Positions 51,745 through 60,460 of a DNA stretch of 64,000 nucleotides are shown here, piece by piece. The DNA lies in contig JAXMDC010000005.1 of NCBI GenBank assembly GCA_046349035.1, positions 62,001 to 126,000 of the forward strand, given 5' to 3'. The stretch's first letter is position 1. The number at the start of each line of letters is the position of its first letter. A program made the position numbers and the translations under genes. The notes beneath the pieces were generated by a model. That model saw only the letters and a list, made by a program, of their open reading frames with translations. It ran no database searches and was not told the DNA's origin. The stretch is from JAXMDC01 sp046349035 (GTDB lineage: Bacteria > Pseudomonadota > Alphaproteobacteria > Rhizobiales > Kaistiaceae).

Positions 51745-52692
51745 CTACGAAACGTCCGGTCCGTACGCCGCCGCTTCGAGAGCGACCGGCTGACGTCCGA
51801 CCGTCTGAGGACGACGGACCGGCATCTCCACATAGGTCCAAGCAGTCGCGTCGGCGAACAGAGCCTCCAGCACCCGCTTGTTGAGGGCGTGGCCGCCGCG
51901 ATAGGAGCGGAACCTGCCGATGACCGGGGCTCCCGCCAACGAGAGATCGCCGATAGCGTCGAGCGTTTTATGCCGCACGAACTCGTCGGCAAAGCGCAAC
52001 CCCTCGGGGTTGATGACCCGATCAGCGCCGAGCACGATCGCGTTGTCGAGCGAAGCTCCCAGCGCCAAGCCGTGGGCCCACAGCATTTCCACATCCGCCA
52101 AAAACCCGAATGTGCGCGCCCGGCTAATGTCGCGGCGGAACAGGTCAGCCGAAATCGGCGCACTGAACCGCTGCCGCCCAACCGTACAATGGGCAAAGTC
52201 GATCTCGATCTCGACCTGTCGCCCCTCCCCCGGGAGCAATTCACCGAACGAGCGCCCGCACTCAGCGCGCACTGGCTTCAATACCTTGATGAAGCGCCGT
52301 GGCGCGGCGTAACTCCGCACTCCGACGCTGTCGATGGCCTCCACGAATGGAGCCGCGCTGCCGTCAAGGATCGGCATCTCCGGCCCCGTCACCTCGACGA
52401 GCGCATTGTCGATCTCCAGAGCGCTGAGCGCCGCCATCAAGTGCTCGACCGTTGCCACCGTACAATCGCCGGAGGCCAGCGTCGTGGAATGGTCGGTCCC
52501 GCTGACATGGCGCCAATCGGCTCGCACCAAGCGCCCGCCCCCCGCACAATCGGTGCGAACGAAGGAAATGCCGCTATTGGGATCGGCGGGGTGAAGGGTC
52601 GCGGTCACCGCGGCCCCGCTGTGAACCCCAATACCCGACAACGCTACGGACCCCGCCAGCGTCGTCTGCATGCGCCCAAACTGCTTCGACAT
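51745..52692 (-). CDS. lpxC: UDP-3-O-acyl-N-acetylglucosamine deacetylase
   Basis: A 315-residue zinc enzyme catalysing the committed step of lipid A synthesis. The opening QTTLAGSVALSGIGVHSG is standard. Zinc-ligand and catalytic motifs are VEHLMAALSALEIDN (His84), HKTLDAIGDLSLAG and GHALNKRVLEALFA. ATG at 52692 is chosen; the longer frame to 52854 is unlike the family, and ATG at 52671 is an alternative. It follows ftsZ after a 252-bp, partly AT-rich gap with paired GTTA(A)C-type sites, so it probably has its own promoter. Presence implies a lipopolysaccharide outer membrane. Confidence 0.96.
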   Translation of the reverse strand: MSKQFGRMQTTLAGSVALSGIGVHSGAAVTATLHPADPNSGISFVRTDCAGGGRLVRADWRHVSGTDHSTTLASGDCTVATVEHLMAALSALEIDNALVEVTGPEMPILDGSAAPFVEAIDSVGVRSYAAPRRFIKVLKPVRAECGRSFGELLPGEGRQVEIEIDFAHCTVGRQRFSAPISADLFRRDISRARTFGFLADVEMLWAHGLALGASLDNAIVLGADRVINPEGLRFADEFVRHKTLDAIGDLSLAGAPVIGRFRSYRGGHALNKRVLEALFADATAWTYVEMPVRRPQTVGRQPVALEAAAYGPDVS

Positions 52693-52858
52693 GCCGAAGC
52701 GTGCCCCCGTCGATACTCGACCGACTGCTCGGTCGACCCCAACAGCGCCCCGCGGGTTTTTGGTCTGTGCCCCCGGCTCCCACCGGGCCCGCACGATTCG
52801 CCGTCTCCAATTCGACGAAAAACATACCGACGGGCTTAACCCCCGCCAAATCACGCTT

Positions 52859-52875
52859 GTTAACCGATTGTAACC
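52859..52875. promoter_or_regulatory. Paired GGTTA/TTAAC half-sites upstream of lpxC
   Basis: On the minus strand GGTTA, seven bases, then TTAAC, about 170 bp before the lpxC start in an AT-richer stretch. It shares half-sites and spacing with the palindrome before ddlB. It resembles, but does not exactly match, the CtrA consensus of alphaproteobacteria. Confidence 0.35.
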
Positions 52876-52944
52876 ACCTAATCGTCTGGGGAAATCTCAA
52901 TATTACATAGCTAAATCAATGGCTTACCTGACGTCGCCTCCCTC

Positions 52945-54699
52945 TCAGTTGGCCTGGCGACGGAGAAATGCCGGGATTTCCAAGTGCTCCTCCTCGGCGG
53001 GCCGCTGCCCGGATCGACCGTTTGCGTCACCTTCGCGGCGCGGCTGATAGATGCTTTCGGCCGCCCCGGCCCGCGGCGAAGCTAGCCGGGAGGCAACGGG
53101 CGGTGCCGGCTGGGCCGGCGGTTGCGCGGGCGGAGTCGGCCGCTGACCCTGCGCGGGCGCGGCCTGTTGCTGCCGCGGCAAGGGTGCGACGAACGGCGGA
53201 TCCTCCTCCCGCCGGCCGAGACTGGCGTTGGCGAGGCGGCGGAGCAGGCTGAGCGGCCCACGATCTTCCTCGGGCGCCGGGGCCGAACGCTTCGCAGTCA
53301 TTTCGCGCTGCGTTATTGCCGGAAAGTCCTCGACGCGAGGCATCGAGCGCGGTGGCATCTCCACCGGAGCAGGAATGAATGGGCCTTCTGGCGGCTCGCT
53401 TTCGGCTTTGGCAGGCGCCGGAGCCTCGAGATCGGGCGCCGGAGCGGCCTGTTGGGCGCTGACTTGGCGAAGCGGCTGGATGGAAACCGCAGGATCGCTG
53501 GCGCTCGGCTGTGCGGTAGTCGGTGCGATCCGTGCTGCATTATCCGGCTCGGCAGCGGCGGCACGCGAAGTCGTTGACGCCTGCGGGCCGGCGAATCCCC
53601 CTGCCCCACCCGCCGGCCGCAATATCGATGCGGCGGGTCTTGCAGTAGCTGAAGGCGAACGCTCCCCAAGCGCCGGGGCGCGGCCGACCGCCTTTGTCCG
53701 CGACTGCTCGCTCGGAGCATTCTCCTGCCGGGCAGAGCCCTCGATACCCGTCGCAACGACTGAGCAGCGAATGACGCCTTCCAGCGACTCCTCGAATGTC
53801 GCCCCAAGGATGATGTTCGCATCCGGGTCGACTTCCTCGCGGATGCGGGTCGCCGCTTCGTCCACTTCGAACAGTGTCAGGTCGCGTCCACCGGTTATCG
53901 AGATCAGAAGCCCCTTGGCGCCGCGCATCGAGGTTTCGTCGAGCAACGGGTTGGCGATAGCCGCTTCCGCCGCCTGGATGGCGCGGTTGTTGCCCGACGC
54001 TTCGCCTGTGCCCATCATCGCCTTGCCCATCTCGCGCATGACCGAGCGAACGTCGGCGAAGTCGAGATTGATCAGGCCTTCCTTGACCATGAGGTCGGTG
54101 ATGCAAGCGACGCCCGAATAAAGCACCTGGTCGGCCATCGCGAAGGCGTCGGCGAAGGTCGTCTTCTCGTTGGCGATGCGGAAAAGGTTTTGGTTGGGGA
54201 TCACGATCAGCGTGTCGACGTGCTCCTGAAGAGCGATAATGCCCGCCTCCGCCACGCGCATGCGGCGAGCGCCTTCGAAGTGAAACGGTTTGGTCACGAC
54301 ACCGACCGTCAGCACACCATGCTCACGAGCCGTGCGCGCAATGATCGGCGCCGCACCGGTTCCGGTGCCGCCGCCCATGCCGGCGGTGACGAAGACCATA
54401 TGCGAGCCGGCGAGGTAGTCGTTGATCTCATCGATGGCTTCTTCGGCGGCAGCCTTTCCGATATCGGGCTGCGACCCGGCGCCGAGGCCTTCGGTGACTG
54501 CGACGCCCATTTGCACCAGCCGCTCCGCCTTGGACGACAAAAGCGCCTGGGAATCGGTGTTGGCGACCACGAACTCGCAGCCTTCCAGCCCTGACCGGAT
54601 CATGTTGTTGACTGCGTTGCCGCCGGCGCCACCGACGCCGAAGACCGTGATCTTCGGCTTCAGCTCCTTGATCTCCGGCAGTTTCAGATTGATCGGCAT
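52945..54699 (-). CDS. ftsZ: Cell division protein FtsZ
   Basis: A 584-residue tubulin-like GTPase that forms the Z ring. After PKITVFGVGGAGGNAVNNMI come the tubulin signature GGGTGTGAAP at 109-118 and the T7 loop NLDFADVRSVM. The GTPase core ends near residue 320. A linker of about 240 residues, rich in Ala, Pro, Gln and Arg, then leads to the conserved C-terminal peptide LEIPAFLRRQAN, which binds FtsA. Long linkers are common in alphaproteobacteria. The ATG at 54699 with GGAG upstream is preferred to the frame to 54780. It follows ftsA after 125 bp. Confidence 0.97.
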   Translation of the reverse strand: MPINLKLPEIKELKPKITVFGVGGAGGNAVNNMIRSGLEGCEFVVANTDSQALLSSKAERLVQMGVAVTEGLGAGSQPDIGKAAAEEAIDEINDYLAGSHMVFVTAGMGGGTGTGAAPIIARTAREHGVLTVGVVTKPFHFEGARRMRVAEAGIIALQEHVDTLIVIPNQNLFRIANEKTTFADAFAMADQVLYSGVACITDLMVKEGLINLDFADVRSVMREMGKAMMGTGEASGNNRAIQAAEAAIANPLLDETSMRGAKGLLISITGGRDLTLFEVDEAATRIREEVDPDANIILGATFEESLEGVIRCSVVATGIEGSARQENAPSEQSRTKAVGRAPALGERSPSATARPAASILRPAGGAGGFAGPQASTTSRAAAAEPDNAARIAPTTAQPSASDPAVSIQPLRQVSAQQAAPAPDLEAPAPAKAESEPPEGPFIPAPVEMPPRSMPRVEDFPAITQREMTAKRSAPAPEEDRGPLSLLRRLANASLGRREEDPPFVAPLPRQQQAAPAQGQRPTPPAQPPAQPAPPVASRLASPRAGAAESIYQPRREGDANGRSGQRPAEEEHLEIPAFLRRQAN

Positions 54700-54824
54700 G
54701 GCACCAGTCTCCACGTCGGCCGCTAGCGTTCCCGGCCTTATCCTCGTTTGAAGCGCCGCCGCCGCGGACGCTCGACCCACTCAAACCCTCGGAAACCCAT
54801 TGCTCGAAGAACGCGCCTACGGCG

Positions 54825-56147
54825 TCAGAAGCTCTCCCTGAACCATTGCCCGACGCGGGCGAAGTATCCGGTTCCAGTCATTCGCGCGGACGCCGTCGCG
54901 TGCGGCGTCATCATCTGCTCGTGCAAAGCGATCTGGGGATAGACCAGCAGGCCAACGCTCGCCGCAAAGGCAGGCCCCCGCGCCACCTCCGGCAGTCCGG
55001 TCACCCCCAGCGGTCGGCCGACGCGCACGTTCCGTGCCATTACTCGGCGCGCCGCATCGGCGATGCCGCCGAGTTGGCTTGCTCCGCCGGTGATAACCAG
55101 CCGCCGCGCCAGCAGCGAAGCAAAGCCCGCCTTGTTGATGCGATCGCGCGCGGTCTCCAGTGTCTCCTCGACGCGCGCGCGGATAATCTTGGTCAGCGTC
55201 GAATGCGGCACGATGGTCGGCGCGTAGCCGTCCTCGCCGCCGCCGATCGGCGGCACAGCGAGCATCTCGTGGTCGTCGGCCGCAGGCAGGGCCGATCCAT
55301 CGATAGTCTTCAGCCGTTCGGCAGCCTCGATCCGGGTCGAGAGACCACGGGCAATATCGACCGTCACGTGATTGCCGCCGAGGGCAATGGCATCGGCGTG
55401 CACAAACTGTCCGTCGGCGAAGATTGCCGTTGAGGTCGTGCCCCCGCCGAGATCGAGAACCACCGCTCCGAGGTCCATTTCGTCCTCGTCGAGGACGGCC
55501 ATGGCGCTCGCATAGGGCGTCGCCACCAGCCGTTCGATCGACAGGTGGCAGCGGTTGACCGTGAGTTCGAGGTTGCGCAGCGGCGGCTCGTCCGCCGTAA
55601 CCACATGGATGGCGACGCCAAGGCGCTCACCCACCATGCGGCGGGGATCGCTGATGCCGCTTTGAGCATCGAGCATGTAGCCAATGGGAAGCGAATGAAC
55701 GACGCTTCGGTCTGGATTGGTCGAGTGATTGCGGCCGGCCGCGAGGACGCGTCCGACATCGGCCTCGCTTACCTCGCGCCCGCTGACGGCGACGCTGCCA
55801 GACCAGGTCTCGCTAGCCAGGCGACCGGCGGTGATGCCGACGAGGAGCGACCCTACGGTCACCCGCGCTCGTCGTTCGGCGACATCCACGGCCTGTCGAA
55901 TGGCCCGCTCGGCTGCCTCGAGATCGATGATGACGCCGGACTTCACGCCCTGCGAGCGCTGATGGCCAAGCCCCAGGACTTCGATGGCATGTGTGCGGCC
56001 GCGGAGCGCGCCGCCGGCCGTTCGCAACGGCCGCAAGCGCGCGATCAGGCAGACGATCTTGCTCGAGCCGACGTCGAGAACCGATAGCACGCTCGTCCGC
56101 CCGCTAGGGAGCGCGCCAGCGCCATGCGATGAGCGAAAGAAGCTCAA
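54825..56147 (-). CDS. ftsA: Cell division protein FtsA
   Basis: A 440-residue actin-fold protein that anchors FtsZ to the membrane. SVLDVGSSKIVCLIARL is the phosphate 1 motif, VVLDLGGGTTSTAIFADG phosphate 2, and LVITGGASQLGGIADAARR the adenosine motif. The C-terminal tail GYFARVGQWFRESF is the amphipathic membrane-targeting helix. The start is TTG at 56147, overlapping the ftsQ stop (TTGA), with AGGGGAA at good spacing upstream. Confidence 0.96.
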   Translation of the reverse strand: MSFFRSSHGAGALPSGRTSVLSVLDVGSSKIVCLIARLRPLRTAGGALRGRTHAIEVLGLGHQRSQGVKSGVIIDLEAAERAIRQAVDVAERRARVTVGSLLVGITAGRLASETWSGSVAVSGREVSEADVGRVLAAGRNHSTNPDRSVVHSLPIGYMLDAQSGISDPRRMVGERLGVAIHVVTADEPPLRNLELTVNRCHLSIERLVATPYASAMAVLDEDEMDLGAVVLDLGGGTTSTAIFADGQFVHADAIALGGNHVTVDIARGLSTRIEAAERLKTIDGSALPAADDHEMLAVPPIGGGEDGYAPTIVPHSTLTKIIRARVEETLETARDRINKAGFASLLARRLVITGGASQLGGIADAARRVMARNVRVGRPLGVTGLPEVARGPAFAASVGLLVYPQIALHEQMMTPHATASARMTGTGYFARVGQWFRESF

Positions 56148-57037
56148 GCCGCGTTCCCCTTTTTTCCGGCCTTCGCGTCAAGCTGCGCCTTGCGCGATGC
56201 AAGTCCCATCGGCGTCAATCCGACGACCACGCGATCCGGCAGCCTCAGGTCGATCCGGGCGATGTCACGGTCGAGCAGGCGGGCGCTCTCGTCGAGTGCC
56301 GCTACCTTGCGCAGCGCCGCGTCGGTACCCGCCTCGGGCAGCCAGACTTCGACACCGTTCCGCAGCACCAAGTTCCAGCGCCGGTCGGCGACCAGCACGG
56401 CCGCTTTCACGCGCGGCTTGAGGCTGGGGAAGCTGTCGAGCAGAGCCACGAGTTCGCCGGCCCGCATCGAAGCACCGTCACCCACCACCAGCGGCAGCGC
56501 GGCAAAGCGCTCCTCCAGGTACTCGCCGAGCACCAATCCCTCGGCGTCGATGATCGATACGCGGCTGCCGTGCCGCCACAATGCGAACGCCTCCCGCTCA
56601 CTGATCTCGACCACCAAGCCCGACGGGTAGCGTTTGCTGAGCCGGGCCTGCTTGACCCACGGCAGGGCTTCGACTCGATCCCGTGCCGCGGCGATGTCGA
56701 AGGTCGCCAGCGAGGCGTTTCCGCCGAGCGCCAGCGCCGCAAGCACATCGAGTTCGGAGGTCTCCCTCTGCCCGGTGATCTTGATCTCCTCGACCGCGAG
56801 GCCGAAGTCTGAAGTGACACTGGCGATAACGCTCTGGACGTGGCCGCCCATCACCAAACCGACAACCACCGTGGTCAGAATAAGGGCGCCCGCCCCTTTC
56901 AAACCGGCGTGGCGCGGTGCCAGAACGTCGAGGCGCGAAAGAAAGCGCAGCGGCCGGCGCAACAAGCGCGGCAGCACCAGGCCGCGGCGTCCCACCCCGC
57001 CCGGCGAGTTCTCGTGATGTTGCCTCAACGACCGCAC
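56144..57037 (-). CDS. ftsQ: Cell division protein FtsQ
   Basis: A 297-residue bitopic divisome protein. A basic cytoplasmic N-terminus is followed by one membrane helix near residues 46-66 (ALILTTVVVGLVMGG), then a POTRA domain (VEEIKITGQRETSELDVLAAL and onward) and the beta domain. The GTG start at 57037 is supported by GGAGGA 6-7 bases before it and gives a standard length; it overlaps the ddlB end by 13 bases. The outer frame to 57154 lies within ddlB and is rejected. Confidence 0.94.
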   Translation of the reverse strand: MRSLRQHHENSPGGVGRRGLVLPRLLRRPLRFLSRLDVLAPRHAGLKGAGALILTTVVVGLVMGGHVQSVIASVTSDFGLAVEEIKITGQRETSELDVLAALALGGNASLATFDIAAARDRVEALPWVKQARLSKRYPSGLVVEISEREAFALWRHGSRVSIIDAEGLVLGEYLEERFAALPLVVGDGASMRAGELVALLDSFPSLKPRVKAAVLVADRRWNLVLRNGVEVWLPEAGTDAALRKVAALDESARLLDRDIARIDLRLPDRVVVGLTPMGLASRKAQLDAKAGKKGNAA

Positions 57038-57948
57038 GACGCGTCCTCCACCATCCACCGCACCAGGTCCGCGAAACTCATGCCCCGGTGTGCCGCCATT
57101 TCCGGCACAAGCGAGGTCGCGGTCATGCCCGGCTGGGTATTGACCTCGAGGCAAACCAACTCGCCAGTCCCGCCCGGCCGATCGTCCAAGCGGAAATCAG
57201 CGCGACTCACCCCGCGGCACCCCAGGGCTCGATGCGCCCTGACGGTTAGAGTCTGTACATTTTGGTAAATAATTGATGAAAGGCGCGCCGGCAGAATGTG
57301 ACGCGACCCGCCCGGCTGATACTTCGCGTCGTAGTCGTAGAAAACCGCGTCGGTCTGCACCTCGATGATGTCGGTAGCCTGATCGTCGATGACCGCGCAG
57401 GTCAGTTCCCGCCCGGCGACGAACCGCTCGATCATCACCTCCTCGCCGTGCGGCCAATCGACGGCAAAGAGCTGTTGCGGCGGATGCTTGGCATCGGTCG
57501 GAACAATCAGGACCCCGAAGCTCGAACCTTCGGCGATCGGCTTCACCACATAAGGTGGCTCCATGAGGTGAGCGCGCGCCGCAGTAAGCCTATCGGTCGT
57601 GAAGCCTGCCGCCACCGGTACGCCGGCGGCCTTAAGGACGTCCTTGGCGCGGGGCTTGTGCATGGCCAGCGCGGAGGCGAGCACGCCCGAATGCGTATAC
57701 GGGATCGCGAGGACCTCGAGGATCCCCTGAATGCAACCGTCCTCTCCGAAAGGCCCATGCAGCGCGTTGAAGGCCACGTCGGGGCGAAGCTTGGCGAGAA
57801 CCTCGGCCACGTCCCTACCGACGTCGACGCGGCTGACGCGGTAGCCGGCTGCCTCCAGCGCCCCAGCGCACTGTCCGCCGGACGCCAGCGAGACCGGCCG
57901 TTCGCTCGACCAGCCCCCCATCAAAACGGCTACGTGCTTGGCGCTCAC
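57025..57948 (-). CDS. ddlB: D-alanine-D-alanine ligase
   Basis: A 307-residue ATP-grasp enzyme making D-Ala-D-Ala for peptidoglycan. It shows MSAKHVAVLMGGWSSERPVSLASG, LHGPFGEDGCIQGILEVLAIPYTHSG, the glycine-rich KPIAEGSSFGVLIV, and the metal-binding EVNTQPGMTATSLVPEMAA at the end. The start is GTG at 57948. It lies 119 bp downstream of murB with a perfect TTAAC palindrome in the gap, and overlaps ftsQ at its 3' end. Confidence 0.96.
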   Translation of the reverse strand: MSAKHVAVLMGGWSSERPVSLASGGQCAGALEAAGYRVSRVDVGRDVAEVLAKLRPDVAFNALHGPFGEDGCIQGILEVLAIPYTHSGVLASALAMHKPRAKDVLKAAGVPVAAGFTTDRLTAARAHLMEPPYVVKPIAEGSSFGVLIVPTDAKHPPQQLFAVDWPHGEEVMIERFVAGRELTCAVIDDQATDIIEVQTDAVFYDYDAKYQPGGSRHILPARLSSIIYQNVQTLTVRAHRALGCRGVSRADFRLDDRPGGTGELVCLEVNTQPGMTATSLVPEMAAHRGMSFADLVRWMVEDASCGR

Positions 57949-57994
57949 GCCCTATCCCCGGAAGATCCCCGCGCGATCTATGCACACCACCGCC

Positions 57995-58012
57995 GGTTAA
58001 CAAACGTTAACC
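57995..58012. promoter_or_regulatory. Perfect GGTTAAC/GTTAACC palindrome upstream of ddlB
   Basis: GGTTAACAAACGTTAACC: 7-base arms around AAAC, 47 bp before the ddlB GTG start, in the only sizeable gap within the mur-fts run. It is a candidate operator for a dimeric regulator. The TTAA half-sites are 6 apart, one less than in the CtrA consensus. Confidence 0.5.
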
Positions 58013-58067
58013 AGAGGGCCGATTGGCGAAATTTCTGCTGTCCTGTTGCTGTCCGGTCCCGGAGAGT

Positions 58068-59033
58068 CTAGCCGCGGCCGAGAAACGGCTGCACCGCGCC
58101 AGTAGTCCCGAAACGGCCGAGGCGCTTGATCTCCCACTCCAGCCGCACGCCGCTGGTCTCCAGCACCCGCGCCCGCACCGTCTCGCCCAGCAGTTCCAGG
58201 TCGTATCCCGAAGCCTCGCCGGTGTTGATCAGGAAGTTGCAGTGCATCTCCGACACCTTGGCGCCGCCGATAGATAGGCCGCGGCAACCGGCGCGGTCGA
58301 TCAGTTCCCAAGCCCGCGCGCCGGGCGGATTGGTGAATGTCGAACCGCCGGTCTTTTCCCGGATCGGCTGCGCCCGCTCGCGATGCTCCTGCACCGCCAG
58401 CATCTCTGCCTCGATGGCCTCACGCGACCGGGGCTCGCCCTGGAAGACCGCCTCGACGAATATGAGATCCAGCGCGGCAGCCGAGTGGCGGTAAGTGAAC
58501 CCCATCTGCTCCCGCGACAAGACGCAGAGCCGCCCCGCACGATCGATCGCCCGAGCTTCGACCAGCCGGTCGGCCGTTTCGCCGCCGTTCGCCCCGGCAT
58601 TCATGCGCAGGGCACCACCGATGCCGCCGGGTATGCCGTGGTAGAAGGCAAAGCCGCCGATGCCGCGCTCGAGCGCAAAGGCCGCAAAGCGCTTGTCGGG
58701 AAGTGCGGCCCCGACCCTGAGCCGCCCGCCTCCCTCGTCGGCAACCGCGCCGAACCCCCTAGCGGAGAGGCGGATGACGACTCCCTCAATCCCGCCGTCG
58801 CGTACCAGGAGGTTGGAGCCGATACCGACCACCGTAACCGGCACCGCGGGATCCAGCCGGGAGAGAAATATCGCCAGGTCCTCTTCGTCCGCCGGCTGAA
58901 ACAAGAGATCGGCCATGCCGCCTGCGCGAAACCAGGTGACCGGAGCCATCTCCGCATTGGGCGTCAGGCGGCCGCGGATTCCGCCGGTGTCGATGCGGAA
59001 GCCGCCAAGGCGGGCGATTGCGACGCCGGTCAT
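58068..59033 (-). CDS. murB: UDP-N-acetylenolpyruvoylglucosamine reductase
   Basis: A 321-residue FAD enzyme that reduces enolpyruvyl-UDP-GlcNAc to UDP-MurNAc. FAD-binding motifs are TWFRAGGMADLLFQP and GIGSNLLVRDGG. GIPGGIGGALRMNAGANGGE and FTYRHSA follow. The C-terminal catalytic parts are KTGGSTFTNPPG (Ser) and NTGEASGYDLE (Glu). The ATG at 59033 overlaps the murC stop as ATGA; the longer frame to 59327 lies inside murC. It precedes ddlB with a 119-bp gap. Confidence 0.96.
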   Translation of the reverse strand: MTGVAIARLGGFRIDTGGIRGRLTPNAEMAPVTWFRAGGMADLLFQPADEEDLAIFLSRLDPAVPVTVVGIGSNLLVRDGGIEGVVIRLSARGFGAVADEGGGRLRVGAALPDKRFAAFALERGIGGFAFYHGIPGGIGGALRMNAGANGGETADRLVEARAIDRAGRLCVLSREQMGFTYRHSAAALDLIFVEAVFQGEPRSREAIEAEMLAVQEHRERAQPIREKTGGSTFTNPPGARAWELIDRAGCRGLSIGGAKVSEMHCNFLINTGEASGYDLELLGETVRARVLETSGVRLEWEIKRLGRFGTTGAVQPFLGRG

Positions 59034-60460
59034 CCGCCCGGCCGCGCCGACGCGCCTCCGCCGAGCGCCGCAAGCTCGCCGGGCAAGGCGTAGGCCCATT
59101 GCGTGATCGAGCCGGCCCCGAGAAACACCACGAGATCGCCTGGCGCAACCAGTGCGGCAATGGCCGGCGCCAGCACCGATGGTCCTTCGAGCGAACGGGC
59201 GTCGCGATGCCCCCGCGTGCGCAGCCCCGCGACCAACGTGTCGCGATTGATGCCGGATATCTCGCCTTCGCCGGCGGCATACACCGGTGCGACGAAGACG
59301 GTATCGGCATTGGCAAACGCGCCGCAAAACCCGTCGAACAGGTCGCGAAGACGCGTGTAGCGATGCGGCTGCACAATCGCCACAACCCGCCCCCGTGCGG
59401 CGCTTCGCGCCGCCTTGAGTACCGCGGCTATTTCGACCGGATGGTGACCGTAGTCGTCGAAAATCTCGACCCCGTTCCAGCTGCCGGTTCGTGTGAAGCG
59501 GCGCTTGACGCCGGCAAAGCCGGCGAGGCCGCGTCGGATCGCTTCATCGGAAATGCCGAGCTGGTGAGCGACGGCGATCGCGCCGGTCGCGTTCTGCACG
59601 TTGTGCTCGCCCGGCATCGGCAGTTCGAGGTTCTCGATCAGCGTCGATCCGCCGCTAGCGCGGTCGTGGAGAGCGACCGAAAAGCGTGAAACGCGGCCCT
59701 CGATTGAAAGACCGACGTAGCGCGCATCGGCTTGCAGGTTGGCTCCGTAGGTGATGATCCGCCTGTCTTCGATCCTCCCGATCAGCTTCAGCACCTCCGG
59801 GTGATCGCTGCACATCACGGCAAAGCCGTAGAACGGCACATTGTCGATGAATTGCCGGAAGGCATCGCGGACACGGTCGAAGGTTCCGTAGTGATCGAGG
59901 TGCTCGGGGTCGATGTTGGTGACCAACGCAACGTCCGCTGGCAGCTTGACGAAGGTGCCGTCGGATTCGTCTGCCTCCACCACCATCCAGTCGCCGCTCC
60001 CCATCCGCGCATTGGTGCCATAGGCGTTGATGATCCCGCCGTTGATCACGGTCGGGTCGAGAGCCCCGGCATCGAGGAGGGCCGCCACCATCGAAGTCGT
60101 CGTCGTTTTGCCATGGGTACCGGCAATAGCGATGGCGGATTTGAGTCGCATCAGTTCGGCAAGCATCTCGGCACGGCGCACCACCGGCAGCAACCGCTCG
60201 CGGGCTGTCTGCAGTTCGGGATTGTCGCGCTTGACCGCGGATGAGAACACCACGACCCGTGCATCGCCGAGATTGGCGGCGTTGTGGCCGATGGCGACCC
60301 TGATCCCACGCTCGCGCAGACGGATGACATTGGCGTTCTCGGCGGCATCCGACCCCTGCACAACATAGCCAAGCGTTTTTAGCGCTTCGGCGATGCCGCT
60401 CATGCCGATTCCGCCGATGCCGACAAAGTGCACCGGGCCAATGTCACGGGTCATCTTCAT
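59030..60460 (-). CDS. murC: UDP-N-acetylmuramate-L-alanine ligase
   Basis: A 476-residue Mur ligase that adds L-alanine to UDP-MurNAc. The N-terminal Rossmann motif is VHFVGIGGIGMSGIAEAL. The ATP P-loop is AGTHGKTTTTSMVAALL near residues 113-129, followed by VEADESDGTFVKL and TNIDPEHLDHYG. The C-terminal domain carries DDYGHHPVEI. It overlaps murG upstream and murB downstream by ATGA, so the three are translationally coupled. Confidence 0.97.
   Translation of the reverse strand: MKMTRDIGPVHFVGIGGIGMSGIAEALKTLGYVVQGSDAAENANVIRLRERGIRVAIGHNAANLGDARVVVFSSAVKRDNPELQTARERLLPVVRRAEMLAELMRLKSAIAIAGTHGKTTTTSMVAALLDAGALDPTVINGGIINAYGTNARMGSGDWMVVEADESDGTFVKLPADVALVTNIDPEHLDHYGTFDRVRDAFRQFIDNVPFYGFAVMCSDHPEVLKLIGRIEDRRIITYGANLQADARYVGLSIEGRVSRFSVALHDRASGGSTLIENLELPMPGEHNVQNATGAIAVAHQLGISDEAIRRGLAGFAGVKRRFTRTGSWNGVEIFDDYGHHPVEIAAVLKAARSAARGRVVAIVQPHRYTRLRDLFDGFCGAFANADTVFVAPVYAAGEGEISGINRDTLVAGLRTRGHRDARSLEGPSVLAPAIAALVAPGDLVVFLGAGSITQWAYALPGELAALGGGASARPGG

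Noticed and set aside
51556..52839. 427-codon plus-strand frame opposite lpxC
   Set aside because: Shadow of lpxC; low-complexity composition with no family match.
57995..58012. Calling the palindrome a CtrA box
   Set aside because: The TTAA half-sites are separated by 6 bases, not the 7 of the established consensus, so only a resemblance is reported.
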